Positions 17,241 through 26,448 of a DNA stretch of 64,000 nucleotides are shown piece after piece; within the stretch, counting starts at the first letter, position 1; the number at the start of each line of letters is the position of its first letter. The position numbers and the translations under genes are program-made. The notes below the pieces were generated by a model. The model ran no database searches, had not been told where the DNA came from, and saw only the letters and a program-made list of their open reading frames with translations. Source of the stretch: JBCCGL01 sp039029275 (GTDB taxonomy: Bacteria; Pseudomonadota; Gammaproteobacteria; JBCCGL01); NCBI GenBank assembly GCA_039029275.1, contig JBCCGL010000005.1:124001-188000 (forward strand), read 5' to 3'.

Positions 17241-18131
17241 TCAAATCTTTGGAGCGCGGCGCGGCGTGTTGGATGCCTGCAAGGAGCGCGCTACAAAAAC
17301 CCCACTAATCACGATCAAGGCAATGCCGATCCACGACAGCCACGTGGGTACAGTACCGAACACAAAATAGCCCAGAAAAATCGCAGCGACGATTTCAAAG
17401 TAAGTGAACGGCGCGAGTGTAGACGCACTCGCGTGCGTAAACGCAGACACAATCAAAAGCTGACTGGCCGCTCCACTGACAATCATATAAGCAATCGGTG
17501 CATAGTCCTCCTGTCGAACGGGTTGCCATTCAAGCACCATCCAGATTGTTAAACTGATCGCGGCAACGGTTGCGCCCCAGAACGATGTGACCAACGGATG
17601 AGAGATAGCGCCAAGTACGCGGTTCAAGGTCATTTGAATCGCAACAATGACGGCGCACAAAAACACTAAAAGCGTGCCGATGTTCACGCTGCTGAACTCC
17701 GGGCGCATCACCAATAAGACACCAACGAAGCCACCAAACACGCCGAGATACCCTTGCCAGGAAACCGATTCACGCAAAAAAATCGCTGCAAAAACAATGA
17801 GCAAAAATGGGTATGCGTAAAGGATGGCGATCGAATCTGCGAAGTCGACCGTCTTGACGCCGAGCACAAACGCGACCGTACCGCCCGCCATTGTGAGTCC
17901 GCGGACAAACTGGATTCCTGATCGTGCAGCGCGCAGAGATTTTGCGCCCAGTCTCCATACGACAATTGGCAGAACGATGGCGGCAAAGCCAGTGAAGCGA
18001 ATCCAGGTGATCTGCGCGGCGTGCATATCACCGCCGAGCAGTTTCATACTGGCACCGGTACTGGCAGCGATACACAGTCCCAGCATCACAAACACGATAC
18101 CTTTTTTATTTGAATTCGTTTCAGCGTTCAT
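17241..18131 (-). CDS. EamA-domain DMT-family transporter
   Basis: This is a 296-residue drug/metabolite transporter family protein with ten predicted membrane segments in two EamA halves (ITWIRFTGFAAIVLPIVVW, DFADSIAILYAYPFLLIVFA, APFTYFEIVAAIFLGYFVFG). A short polar N-terminus (NAETNSNKK) is cytoplasmic by the positive-inside rule. It is convergent with the EamA gene at 16286-17233 and divergent from the one at 18201-19040 with only 69 bases between. The proteins are homologous but not near copies. The substrate cannot be told. Confidence 0.88.
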   Translation of the reverse strand: MNAETNSNKKGIVFVMLGLCIAASTGASMKLLGGDMHAAQITWIRFTGFAAIVLPIVVWRLGAKSLRAARSGIQFVRGLTMAGGTVAFVLGVKTVDFADSIAILYAYPFLLIVFAAIFLRESVSWQGYLGVFGGFVGVLLVMRPEFSSVNIGTLLVFLCAVIVAIQMTLNRVLGAISHPLVTSFWGATVAAISLTIWMVLEWQPVRQEDYAPIAYMIVSGAASQLLIVSAFTHASASTLAPFTYFEIVAAIFLGYFVFGTVPTWLSWIGIALIVISGVFVARSLQASNTPRRAPKI

Positions 18132-18200
18132 TGTCGAAACTTAGCACAATACCGCATCGCGTTTTTGTAGAATGCGCGCTTTCCGGTGGGGTAAACAACT

Positions 18201-19040
18201 GTGCTGTATCTTTGCATCTGCATCCTCTGTTCATGCGCGATCCTGTCCGTGTTTCGCGTCATCGACATACTTGGCATTAATACACGCCATGCAATTACGA
18301 TTAACTATCTGGTGGCGTCGATAACCGGATTTGTTATTTTTGGCTGGCCCACCGATGTACTATCGAAACTCTGGTTCTGGTTTGCGGCGATAAAAGGCGT
18401 CGCGTTTTATCTGGTCTTCAGGGTGATGGCACGCACGGCTCAAATCAACGGCGTCGCAGTGGCGGGAATCGCCACCAAAATGAGCGTGTTGATGCCGGTT
18501 GCTGTTGGCTTGATTGTATTAGGCGAGTCGATTGAATTGATGAAAATTCTCGGCATTGTCACCGGTGTATCTGCGGTCATCTTATCTGCCGTTGGCGTTG
18601 CGCAAGTAAGGGAGTGGCGTTGGCCAATATTGGCGTTTCTGGGCACAGGTGCAATCGACAGTAGTTTTAAGTTACTCCAGGTCTGGATACTTAACGACGC
18701 CGACATTCCACAGTTTACGAGTGTGATTTTCGTGTTCGCCTTTGCTGTTGGTCTCGCGCACCACGCAACCCTGCCACAGAAAAAATTTGCGTCAGCGAGT
18801 CTCATCAGCGGAGCGATTTTGGGGATTTTTAATTTCGGCTCGGTTTATTTTATTTTACTCGCCTTGTCGCAACCGAACCTTGAAAGCTCGATTGTTTTTC
18901 CGATCAACAACTTTGGTGTTGTGCTGGGCGCGACGATTATTGGTGTCGTCGCGTTTCGGGAGAAATTGACTGTGCGCGGATGGCTAGGACTCGCCACCGC
19001 ACTCACTTCTATTGTGCTGCTTTACATCAGCGCTCGCTAA
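18201..19040 (+). CDS. EamA-like DMT-superfamily transporter
   Basis: This is a 279-residue polytopic membrane protein with about ten hydrophobic segments and EamA-like halves (VAGIATKMSVLMPVAVGLIV in the first; SSIVFPINNFGVVLGATIIG in the second). It starts at a GTG preceded by GGTGGGG. It is more distant from the other three EamA genes of this window and belongs to a branch with a short N-terminus. Substrate and regulation are unknown. Confidence 0.83.
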   Translation: MLYLCICILCSCAILSVFRVIDILGINTRHAITINYLVASITGFVIFGWPTDVLSKLWFWFAAIKGVAFYLVFRVMARTAQINGVAVAGIATKMSVLMPVAVGLIVLGESIELMKILGIVTGVSAVILSAVGVAQVREWRWPILAFLGTGAIDSSFKLLQVWILNDADIPQFTSVIFVFAFAVGLAHHATLPQKKFASASLISGAILGIFNFGSVYFILLALSQPNLESSIVFPINNFGVVLGATIIGVVAFREKLTVRGWLGLATALTSIVLLYISAR

Positions 19041-19180
19041 ACGCTTTTCTTCGCTTTCGGCAAATTCGAAGTGCGCATTTTGCAGCGATCAATATGAGAT
19101 GTTGGGAAGACTGGTTCAGTCCGAACGACACCCTTTTGATGTTTAGATCGCTCAACTACTCCAAAACAACAAGCGTTTGC

Positions 19181-19942
19181 TCAATCGCTTGATGGTGTAA
19201 AACTACAAAAGATTTTTTTCACATACGCCGTGTTCTGCCATTCGTATCCCATGCCTATGGGGACCATAAATGTATCGCCCGCTCTAAAACTAAATAATTC
19301 ACCGTCTGCGTTCGTAATTGAGCCCGCACCCTCGAGGATGTGCATCAGCTCGCTGCGCGCGATTTTATCCGGCTTGCGATGCATCGGTGCGCAATCCCAA
19401 ACACCAACGGTAAACTGCGATGTGACATCGGTAAACAATGGCAGCAAGTTCATCGCCGACGGTGCCTGCTGAAATAATGAAGCATCCTGCGCACCCATCG
19501 ACGGCAATTCAGCCGAGAGGTCAACGCGAATCGCTCTGAGCTTGTCCGGATCGGACGCCAGCCTACCGGATGGATCATCGAAGATCACATAGTACTTGCG
19601 CACATACTCAGGTTGTCGCCAGCGACACGGCGTGCCCTTAGGCAAAATGAACGCATCGCCCGCGGAAAACGCGTCGACGTTGCCGTCGGGATCAATAATT
19701 TCAATCGTCCCATCCAATACGATCATGAACTCGTTCACCGGATACGGCATCATTACCATCTCCATCGGCGTGCAATCCCATACTCCGGCGGTTAATGCGC
19801 TGGCTGCAGTGGCAAAGTACTCGTGTCCGCGCTGCACCGGTCCACTTGAAACAAGCTCTTCTTCGGGGACGGGATCCCACACTTGCATGCCGGTTTCTGC
19901 AGGCCCGTAAGGTTCGAATGCGATGACGGTTTGATCGGCCAT
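19181..19942 (-). CDS. Bicupin protein (DUF861/Cupin_3 repeats)
   Basis: This is a soluble protein of 253 residues made of two homologous cupin domains. Each half contains GVWDC(T/A)PM, an (E/L)xxxIL(D/E)G turn, (S/R)AGD(A/T)F and a late W-x-x-x-x-Y-V-(R/K)-K block, so it arose by internal duplication. This domain type includes (S)-ureidoglycine aminohydrolase and many proteins of unknown role. The start at 19942 is preferred over a TTG at 19975. It diverges from the PanB-like and aminotransferase genes at 20085-22271, which may mark a shared pathway. Confidence 0.82.
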   Translation of the reverse strand: MADQTVIAFEPYGPAETGMQVWDPVPEEELVSSGPVQRGHEYFATAASALTAGVWDCTPMEMVMMPYPVNEFMIVLDGTIEIIDPDGNVDAFSAGDAFILPKGTPCRWRQPEYVRKYYVIFDDPSGRLASDPDKLRAIRVDLSAELPSMGAQDASLFQQAPSAMNLLPLFTDVTSQFTVGVWDCAPMHRKPDKIARSELMHILEGAGSITNADGELFSFRAGDTFMVPIGMGYEWQNTAYVKKIFCSFTPSSD

Positions 19943-20084
19943 TTTCAGCGCTCGCCAAATGTGGATGTCTGGCAACGCTACCGCATGCGACTTTATCCGT
20001 CAAAAGGCAGACGATGTGATTGACCGATTCTGGACGCTTGCATAGACTTCGGCGCTAACTTTTTTGCAAAAAAGACTACAAAAA

Positions 20085-20918
20085 ATGAAAACGATGTATC
20101 ACTTTGGTCGAGAGCCGGCCAAACGCAACTACACTGTCGCCGACTTAAAAGCGCTTAAGGGATCCGGCAAAACACTGAGCATGTCAAACCCTGCCGATGA
20201 AGCCGAAACACAAGCGTGTGTCGACGCGGGTATCGATTTACTCGTGGTTTGGGACAGTCGAATCGATCAGATCCGCAAAATCGCCCCTAATCATTTTATG
20301 GGTGTCGGCAGCACCTGGAAGCAGTTCGGTACCACGGATGAAATTCTCAACCACGCCGTCGATATGATGGGACGCGGCGCAGACATGTACTATACGATCC
20401 GTTCCTTCGACGTGATGGAGCGCCTTGCCAAAGAACACATTCCGGTGCAAAGCCATATCGGATTGATTCCAACGTTCAGCCACCACTGTGGCGGCTTGCG
20501 TGGCTGGGGTCGCACCGCCGACGAAGCGTTGGAAATCTATCGCACAATAAAACGCATGGAAGATGTTGGTGTGTTCGCCGTTGAGGCGGAATGCATTGCC
20601 GAAGAAGTGCTCGAAGCGATCAACGATAAAACCTCCATCGTCACATTCTCACTCGGGTCCGGACGTGCGGGCGACGTGATCATGCTGTTCGTCGCAGACA
20701 TTTGCGGTGAACCGAGCGAGGAAGATACCCCGCCGAAACACGCTTACGCTTTTGGAAATGTGGGTCGATTGCACAAGCAAATCCACCAGGAACGCGTCGC
20801 CGCACTGAGTGAATTTCACAGTGAAGTGACCGCGCAAAAATTTCCTTACGCTGCACAAAATCTGACGATGCATCCAAACGAGAAGGAAAAGTTTCTCGAA
20901 TCGCTCGATAAAATGTAA
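20085..20918 (+). CDS. PanB-like (ketopantoate hydroxymethyltransferase superfamily) protein
   Basis: This is a 277-residue TIM-barrel protein resembling 3-methyl-2-oxobutanoate hydroxymethyltransferase. VQSHIGLIPTFS, GRTADEALE, AVEAECI and GSGRAGDVIML correspond to the PanB blocks for substrate and cofactor binding; LVVWDS matches the LVGDS metal-site strand. The sequence is divergent from true PanB and no panC is near, so another C-C bond chemistry (for example phosphoenolpyruvate mutase/PanB-type) is possible. Starts at 20064 (TTG), 20085 and 20094 are all open; 20085 is a compromise. It lies 171 bases before a class-V aminotransferase on the same strand. Confidence 0.72.
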   Translation: MKTMYHFGREPAKRNYTVADLKALKGSGKTLSMSNPADEAETQACVDAGIDLLVVWDSRIDQIRKIAPNHFMGVGSTWKQFGTTDEILNHAVDMMGRGADMYYTIRSFDVMERLAKEHIPVQSHIGLIPTFSHHCGGLRGWGRTADEALEIYRTIKRMEDVGVFAVEAECIAEEVLEAINDKTSIVTFSLGSGRAGDVIMLFVADICGEPSEEDTPPKHAYAFGNVGRLHKQIHQERVAALSEFHSEVTAQKFPYAAQNLTMHPNEKEKFLESLDKM

Positions 20919-21089
20919 ATACCAGCGTAAAGCAATACCTCGCAACTATCGTGGCGCGCGAAGTCCGCGCGCGAAAACCGTGTAGTATTGCGCAAGGCCC
21001 TGGTCGATCAAGACGACCGCAAAGAAACATCGAATAATCCTGTCAACAAAATTAAAACCTTTCGATCACTCAATTGAGGTAGCGACGCT

Positions 21090-22271
21090 ATGGCCATTAC
21101 GGCACCTCCTATCGACCCTCTTAGCGAAATTCTGCCGGAGGAACCGCTATTAATGATGGGCGCTGGACCGGTGCCAATTCCCACGCCCGTCGCTGCGGCT
21201 AACAGTATCGTGATCAATCACCTCGGTGAGACGATGGCGCGCATCACGCAGCAGGTTTTGAGCATGAGTCGGTACGTGTTTCAAACCGAAACGCAGTGGA
21301 TCATGGGTGTCGCTGGACCCGGTTCCGCGGCAATGGAAATGGCTGTGGCCAATCTGGTTTGGCCTGGCACGCGCGTACTCAGTGTTTGCAACGGATTTTT
21401 TTCCGGTCGTCTGTCAGAGATGGCAACGCGCGCGGGAGCGGAGGTCGAAACGCTCACGGTTGAAGACGGCAAGGCCGCCAGCCCCGAAGAAATCGAGACT
21501 GCGCTTAAGCGATTTCGCCCGCAGGTGTTGACGATGGTGCAGGGCGAAACATCTAACACAACACATAATTTCAACCTACCTGAAATCGCCAAATTGGCGG
21601 ATCAATATGACTGCCTGACTGTTGTCGATGCGGTATGCACACTCAGCACCATGCCACTCAATATGGATGATTGGGGGGTCGACGCCGTCATCACCGGTGG
21701 ACAAAAAGGCTTAAGTTCGATTCCTGGCGTTTCGCTGGTGGCGTTTTCGGAAAAGGCCTGGGAGCGCGTGCAAAATCGCGACGAACCGATGCGGCACTGG
21801 ACGCTCGACGCAACCCTCGCAACTCGCTTCTGGCATTGCGCGTCGTATCACTACACGGCGCCGGTCTCTGGCTTGCTCGCGCTTCACGAAGCCATGCGAC
21901 TGGTGTGCGACGAGACATTGGAAAAACGATTCGAACGTCACCGCACCCGATCGGTGGCCTTGCAATCCGGTATCGAAGCGCTGGGGTTGGAACTGTTTGT
22001 CGAACCCCCGGCGCGACTCAACTCTGTTGTCGGCATAAAGCTGCCAGGTACTCTGGATGCGAAAACGGTGTGCGCCCACATCTCAAAGCATTATCGAGTC
22101 GAGATAGCAGGCTCATTTGGCCCGCCTATCGTGCGTATCGGTCAAATGGGCGAACAGTGCCGTGTGCACAATATCTTTCGCGCACTCCATGCCTTTGGCT
22201 CAACGTTTAAAGATCTTGGTATTGACGTCGACCTGCCCGCTGGAATGGCCGAGATGGAAAAGCAACTTTAG
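21090..22271 (+). CDS. Class-V aminotransferase (alanine/serine--glyoxylate type)
   Basis: This is a PLP enzyme of 393 residues, aminotransferase class V. The PLP lysine is in GGQKGLSS (around residue 205), preceded by the VVDAVCTLST aspartate that holds the pyridine nitrogen; GAGPVPIP at the N-terminus is the usual substrate-binding start. The relatives include alanine--glyoxylate, serine--glyoxylate, pyridoxamine--pyruvate and ureidoglycine--glyoxylate aminotransferases. Sequence alone does not separate these. It follows the PanB-like gene and converges on a small membrane protein gene. Confidence 0.85.
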   Translation: MAITAPPIDPLSEILPEEPLLMMGAGPVPIPTPVAAANSIVINHLGETMARITQQVLSMSRYVFQTETQWIMGVAGPGSAAMEMAVANLVWPGTRVLSVCNGFFSGRLSEMATRAGAEVETLTVEDGKAASPEEIETALKRFRPQVLTMVQGETSNTTHNFNLPEIAKLADQYDCLTVVDAVCTLSTMPLNMDDWGVDAVITGGQKGLSSIPGVSLVAFSEKAWERVQNRDEPMRHWTLDATLATRFWHCASYHYTAPVSGLLALHEAMRLVCDETLEKRFERHRTRSVALQSGIEALGLELFVEPPARLNSVVGIKLPGTLDAKTVCAHISKHYRVEIAGSFGPPIVRIGQMGEQCRVHNIFRALHAFGSTFKDLGIDVDLPAGMAEMEKQL

Positions 22272-22283
22272 TGAATTTGAAAT

Positions 22284-22502
22284 TCAATTCGTCAGCGTTG
22301 CGTAAAGAATCAAGCAGCCCGCAATAATCGGCAAAATGGTATACCCAAACAGGTGAATCGAGTGCGCCATCTCTTCGCCGTTACGCTCGATCATCTCCTG
22401 CAATTTTTCGATATCCTGCGGCGCGGTCTTGCGTCGATAAAAACTGTACAAGCCATAGCCGATGGCGAGAACGCCGAGGAGAAAATTGATTTCCGCAGAC
22501 AT
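22284..22502 (-). CDS. Small two-helix membrane protein, function unknown
   Basis: This predicted 72-residue protein has a hydrophobic segment at each end (FLLGVLAIGYGLYSFY and YTILPIIAGCLILYATL) and an acidic amphipathic middle (IEKLQEMIERNGEEM). The ATG at 22502 is preferred to a GTG four codons up, although neither has a clear ribosome binding site. I do not recognise a family. Codon use and the hydrophobicity pattern make a real gene likely. It lies between convergent neighbours. Confidence 0.6.
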   Translation of the reverse strand: MSAEINFLLGVLAIGYGLYSFYRRKTAPQDIEKLQEMIERNGEEMAHSIHLFGYTILPIIAGCLILYATLTN

Positions 22503-22736
22503 GTGGAGCAACACTATGCGATTACATAGGCGCTATCCTACAGGTTTAAGGTTCGTGCATACACTGTAACGCACGAATCAAATCGCGCGGTCGAATGTGA
22601 TCAACGTCTGGTCATCGCAACTTTTTTAAGCGTTTCCTCCCCGCGCGGATAAAAACGATTAATCCGCACACGTTAATCCACAAAAAAGACGCGGAAAGCG
22701 AGAGCGCAATTCGGACTTTCGCGCGTGCGGCGCCAG

Positions 22737-23507
22737 TCAGGTTTTGTAGTCGGGGTCGGATTTTTCAACCATGCGGATCATCGCTTCCCAGTTCCGTGTG
22801 GACGAGTCGCAAGGACCATCGCTCGGCGGCACGCCGAGTCGCGCGAGGTCATCCATAACGCTTGGTTCAGGAAAAATCATCTGCGCACCCGAGGCCATCA
22901 CATCGACCTGAATCTTGCAGGCTATCTCAAGCATGTACAGCAGATAAAACGCTTCCCCAACCGAACGACCAACCGACAACAAGCCGTGGTTGTACATAAC
23001 CATAAGCCATTTGTCGGCCAGATCGCGCCCAAGCGACTCGCATTCTTCGGGGTTGTCTTCACGCGCGATACCGTACTCGTGATAGGAGACCAAATCGCGC
23101 ATCTCGCCCGCGTGCTGCGAGAGCGGCAGGAGTCCCTCCTTCATGCAGGAAACAGCAGCGCCCGCTCGGGTGTGACTGTGCAGAGCCACGTTGATATCGG
23201 GGCGGGCTTTGAGCACGGCGGTGTGGATCGCATGGCCTGCGTCGTTGTACGGGTAGTCGCCAGCAATAACGTTGCCGTCAAAATCGACCTTAATCAGGTT
23301 CGACGCTGTTATCTCATTAAACAACAAGCCATACGGGTTAACCAGATACTGATCATCGTACCCCGGCACGCGCGCGCTCAGGTGAGTGAAGATCAGATCC
23401 GTCCAGCCGTATTTTACAAACAGGCGATAGCAGGCGGCGAGGTCGCAACGGATTTGCCACTCCTCTTCGGAAATAGCGCCGGAATTTTCAGATAACGCGC
23501 GGGCCAT
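22737..23507 (-). CDS. Class II aldolase/adducin family protein
   Basis: This is a cytoplasmic enzyme of 256 residues with the class II aldolase fold. The zinc site is seen as HSHTRAG (around residue 115) and a later MYNHGLLSVG histidine; GLLFNEITASNLIKVD is the family N-terminal block. Members include fuculose-phosphate aldolase, ribulose-phosphate epimerase and pyridine-carboxylate decarboxylases, so the substrate is open. It stands alone, with 222 bases of non-coding sequence after it and 202 before the next gene. Confidence 0.88.
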   Translation of the reverse strand: MARALSENSGAISEEEWQIRCDLAACYRLFVKYGWTDLIFTHLSARVPGYDDQYLVNPYGLLFNEITASNLIKVDFDGNVIAGDYPYNDAGHAIHTAVLKARPDINVALHSHTRAGAAVSCMKEGLLPLSQHAGEMRDLVSYHEYGIAREDNPEECESLGRDLADKWLMVMYNHGLLSVGRSVGEAFYLLYMLEIACKIQVDVMASGAQMIFPEPSVMDDLARLGVPPSDGPCDSSTRNWEAMIRMVEKSDPDYKT

Positions 23508-23709
23508 AACAATCCTCCTCAGTTATTTGATCAATTCGTTGTGTCGATAGTAGGGCTAATTTCAAAAATACACCATCACTTCGTGCGCCGAGCCGCGGCG
23601 CATACACACTCGCATTCGATGATCGATCGCATTGCACCACAGCTTGATCACACCGGATGTTTTTCTACTAGCACGTCGAATCGCAACCGTTCGTGTTGAT
23701 GCCAGACAG

Positions 23710-24633
23710 CTATTGCAATCGCTTGTCACGAAAAAAATCCCAGATCACATCGCTGGCATGGATGTCGAGGTTTACATGGCCCGCAATGCGTTGGGGGATG
23801 ACGCCTTCAACGCCGGGCCAGTTGTGCCCACCGCCCATAACCGCGTAAAGCATCACTTCATTTTGACCGACACACTCGCGCGATGAAAAACGTACAACGT
23901 GCGTTGTAGGGTTTGACTGCTTTGATTCGACTTGCTCGCGCCTGACATCGGGCGAACATCCCGCGCGATTTGACCAGTACGTGATCGAATCGCGCATCGA
24001 CATTGTGACCGGGCGACTCGTGCCACTGTCACCGGGGATGCTCAGACCGACCCAGGGTACTTTTGCGTCTGCTGTGCCATGAATATAGAGCATGCTTACC
24101 GCCGCTCGGGTTGCACATTCCTCCGGCATATACGCGTAGCCGGTTGCAGCAACGGACGCAAACGCCGCGAACACCTCTGTCGATTCACACGCCAGACGCT
24201 GCGCCATAAAGCCACCGTTTGAAATTCCGGCAACATATACGCGTTTATCATCAACGTTAAACCGCGCTTTGACGTCATCGATCACACGCCAAATAAATTC
24301 AGGATCGTTTGGCGGAGTCCTGTTATCCGCCAGTCCGTGCAAATAGTTCCAGAATTTGTTTTTCCCTTGCGGATAAGCGACGAGAAACCCGTGATTCTCG
24401 GCACGCGAATTAAATTCGCTCAGTTTCTGCATTCGTTCGGCGTCACTCGGGCGCCCGTGCAACGCAAGCAAAAGCGGTGTTTGGGTTTCTTCCGAATACG
24501 ATGTAGGCGCGAAAACCCGATAGGATCGCGCATCACCCTCGTGCTGCAATGTGAAGGATGTTTCGCTCGACGCAACCGCAAGCGCGCACCAGCTCATCAA
24601 CACCACACCCATCGTTAACGCGCACGTTTTCAC
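23710..24633 (-). CDS. Secreted PHB-depolymerase/feruloyl-esterase-like hydrolase
   Basis: This is an exported alpha/beta hydrolase of 307 residues. Residues 1-22 are a signal peptide (MGVVLMSWCALAVASS). The oxyanion-region motif LLLALHGRPSD, the nucleophile motif GISNGG (around residue 157), the acid in YIHGTADAKVPW and the catalytic His in GGGHNWPG form a complete triad. These belong to the LpqC / esterase PHB family, which cleaves polyhydroxybutyrate, acetyl-xylan or feruloyl esters. It ends 76 bases before nothing recognisable and starts 11 bases after the sterol desaturase gene, so it is likely in one operon with it. Confidence 0.86.
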   Translation of the reverse strand: MKTCALTMGVVLMSWCALAVASSETSFTLQHEGDARSYRVFAPTSYSEETQTPLLLALHGRPSDAERMQKLSEFNSRAENHGFLVAYPQGKNKFWNYLHGLADNRTPPNDPEFIWRVIDDVKARFNVDDKRVYVAGISNGGFMAQRLACESTEVFAAFASVAATGYAYMPEECATRAAVSMLYIHGTADAKVPWVGLSIPGDSGTSRPVTMSMRDSITYWSNRAGCSPDVRREQVESKQSNPTTHVVRFSSRECVGQNEVMLYAVMGGGHNWPGVEGVIPQRIAGHVNLDIHASDVIWDFFRDKRLQ

Positions 24634-24644
24634 CGATAAATCTG

Positions 24645-25616
24645 CTAGGCGCGAGCACGCATCTTGTCGCGCTGATCGCGCAGCGAACCTTCGCTGCCGT
24701 CGTGCCAGGAACCAAACAACCAGTCTATCGGAGAGGTTGTGTTGCCGTAGTTCAAATTAAAATGTTGGTGGTGCAATTGGTGAAACCAGTCGCCGGTAAA
24801 TATCTTGAATCGACCGACAACAAGATAGTTAAAACCACTGTGCGACGGCGCAGGGCTGACTGCCATATAAATGCTGAATAACACGATCACAAACGGATGC
24901 ACGGGCACGATCCAGAACAGAATGAAACCACTGAAATACAGGAGGTGTTCAACCGGGTGCATCGAGATACCGGTCCATGGACCCATGTTGATATTTCGAT
25001 GATGGAGTTCGTGTGCAATCTTATACAAACGCGGGAAGTGCATTGCGCGATGTACGAAGTAAAAGTGAACCGTCCCCCAAAAGAAAATTCCGTACACCCA
25101 AGCCAGGAGGTACGCGGGATGTTCACTGATTAACGGCATCAGTGCGTAATCGTTTGCGTAAATCCAGTGAGTGATGGCTTCGTACGCCGTTACAATCGTG
25201 ATGCCGGAAACGATGCTCCAAAAAATGTTGTCGCGTACCTGGTCTCCCCACAAAAACCGCTTGTTGCGTTTTGCCAGCCATTTGCGGTCGTATTTGTATT
25301 GCGTTCCCTGGGCGCGTCGCATGTGCAGCCACCAGTGCAGGCCTCCAGCAATTAGCGTGAGGAAAAAGGCGTTTCGCAACCAGATTTGCGCGATCCACCC
25401 GACCTTGAACTGCGCCATCTCTTGCATCGGCGGCAGCCACCAGTTCCATGCGATAAACGCAAATCCTGCGTAAAAGTATCCCCAGGGGAACATCATCGTC
25501 CATAAAAGGTAGCGCAACGCGGCGATCAGTTTGGGCGGCCAGGCAAAAATAGCTGGGAGCTTGATGATGTGGTCCGGCTGGTAGTCACCACTGGTGTTAT
25601 GCGGCTGGGCAGACAT
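24645..25616 (-). CDS. Sterol desaturase / fatty acid hydroxylase family protein
   Basis: This is a di-iron membrane oxygenase of 323 residues. Its histidine clusters are HRAMH, HELHHRN and HQLHHQHFN, plus a lone H in MHPVEH; this is the eight-histidine pattern of the fatty acid hydroxylase superfamily. At least four membrane segments are present. The start at 25616 is supported by GAGGA six bases upstream; the ATG at 25640 has none. The enzyme hydroxylates or desaturates a lipid or sterol-like molecule; the substrate is not known. It precedes the esterase gene by 11 bases. Confidence 0.9.
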   Translation of the reverse strand: MSAQPHNTSGDYQPDHIIKLPAIFAWPPKLIAALRYLLWTMMFPWGYFYAGFAFIAWNWWLPPMQEMAQFKVGWIAQIWLRNAFFLTLIAGGLHWWLHMRRAQGTQYKYDRKWLAKRNKRFLWGDQVRDNIFWSIVSGITIVTAYEAITHWIYANDYALMPLISEHPAYLLAWVYGIFFWGTVHFYFVHRAMHFPRLYKIAHELHHRNINMGPWTGISMHPVEHLLYFSGFILFWIVPVHPFVIVLFSIYMAVSPAPSHSGFNYLVVGRFKIFTGDWFHQLHHQHFNLNYGNTTSPIDWLFGSWHDGSEGSLRDQRDKMRARA

Positions 25617-25757
25617 GGCTGAATCCTCGCTGACAGGCATTGATCACTGTGACCCTGATTCTTGCTGCTATTGGCGTAAAAATCTATTTCAAGTTTTTTG
25701 CCGAAGTGATCGGATTATTCTATACCTGATTGACGCGGTAAGCGGGGAATACTAAAT

Positions 25758-26171
25758 CTAGAATGGCTCACTGTTGCTCAACATACCCGCGATGTTGTTG
25801 ATGTGCTCAGCGGTTAATGGCTTATCAATGCAGTCCTTAACAACCGAATACTGACTGACCCGGTCCTGATCTTGCGAATCGAGCGATGTCGTTAACATAA
25901 TGATCACTGCCCTGGCGAAGTTTCCACCCAACGCTTCATACGCGGCCTCGAGAAACTCAAAGCCGTTCATGCGTGGCATATTAATATCCAGAAAAATAAC
26001 GTCGATTGCCGGGCACGCTTCGCTTTTTAAAAAAACCAGTGCTTCATCCGCGTAGTTGAAGGTAAAAACGTCGCCCACAACGCCCGAATGTTTCATGACG
26101 CGTTGGTACAGCATTTGGTCAACCGACTCGTCATCGATCAGCATCGCTACTTTTATGGGCAGTTCCTGCAT
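25758..26171 (-). CDS. Single-domain response regulator
   Basis: This is a stand-alone receiver protein of about 137 residues, with acidic pocket LIDDES, phospho-acceptor Asp in FLDINMP, Thr in MLTTS and the late Lys in CIDKPLT, so all switch residues are present. There is no output domain. The start is not certain: ATGs at 26210, 26177 and 26171 are all in frame, and GGGA lies before the last. It is similar to receivers that pass phosphate in relays. No kinase gene is adjacent. Confidence 0.83.
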   Translation of the reverse strand: MQELPIKVAMLIDDESVDQMLYQRVMKHSGVVGDVFTFNYADEALVFLKSEACPAIDVIFLDINMPRMNGFEFLEAAYEALGGNFARAVIIMLTTSLDSQDQDRVSQYSVVKDCIDKPLTAEHINNIAGMLSNSEPF

Positions 26172-26448
26172 TAGCATTCCCAATGGGGACAAACAGCGTT
26201 GTACCGTCATTCTATATCGAGTTCAAGCCGATGCCTCCAGCGCGATGCACCACAGTCCGGAGGAATAAGACGCCCGTGATTTATTTCGCCCATCTCTCTT
26301 AACGCGAGTGCAAACACACGATTGCTGAATTCGATACTCGTACATTTACTATCCGGCACAGGTGAATAATTCGCACTCAAAAACGACGGCTTGATGTATG
26401 CTGCAAAGTCCCCGCACCAAGCGTGAACCTCGACAATGGAGAATCGAC

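Noticed and set aside
22725..23495. Plus-strand open frame of 256 codons opposite the class II aldolase
   Set aside because: Almost the same limits as the aldolase gene on the other strand, whose zinc-site motifs are intact; the plus-strand product resembles nothing.
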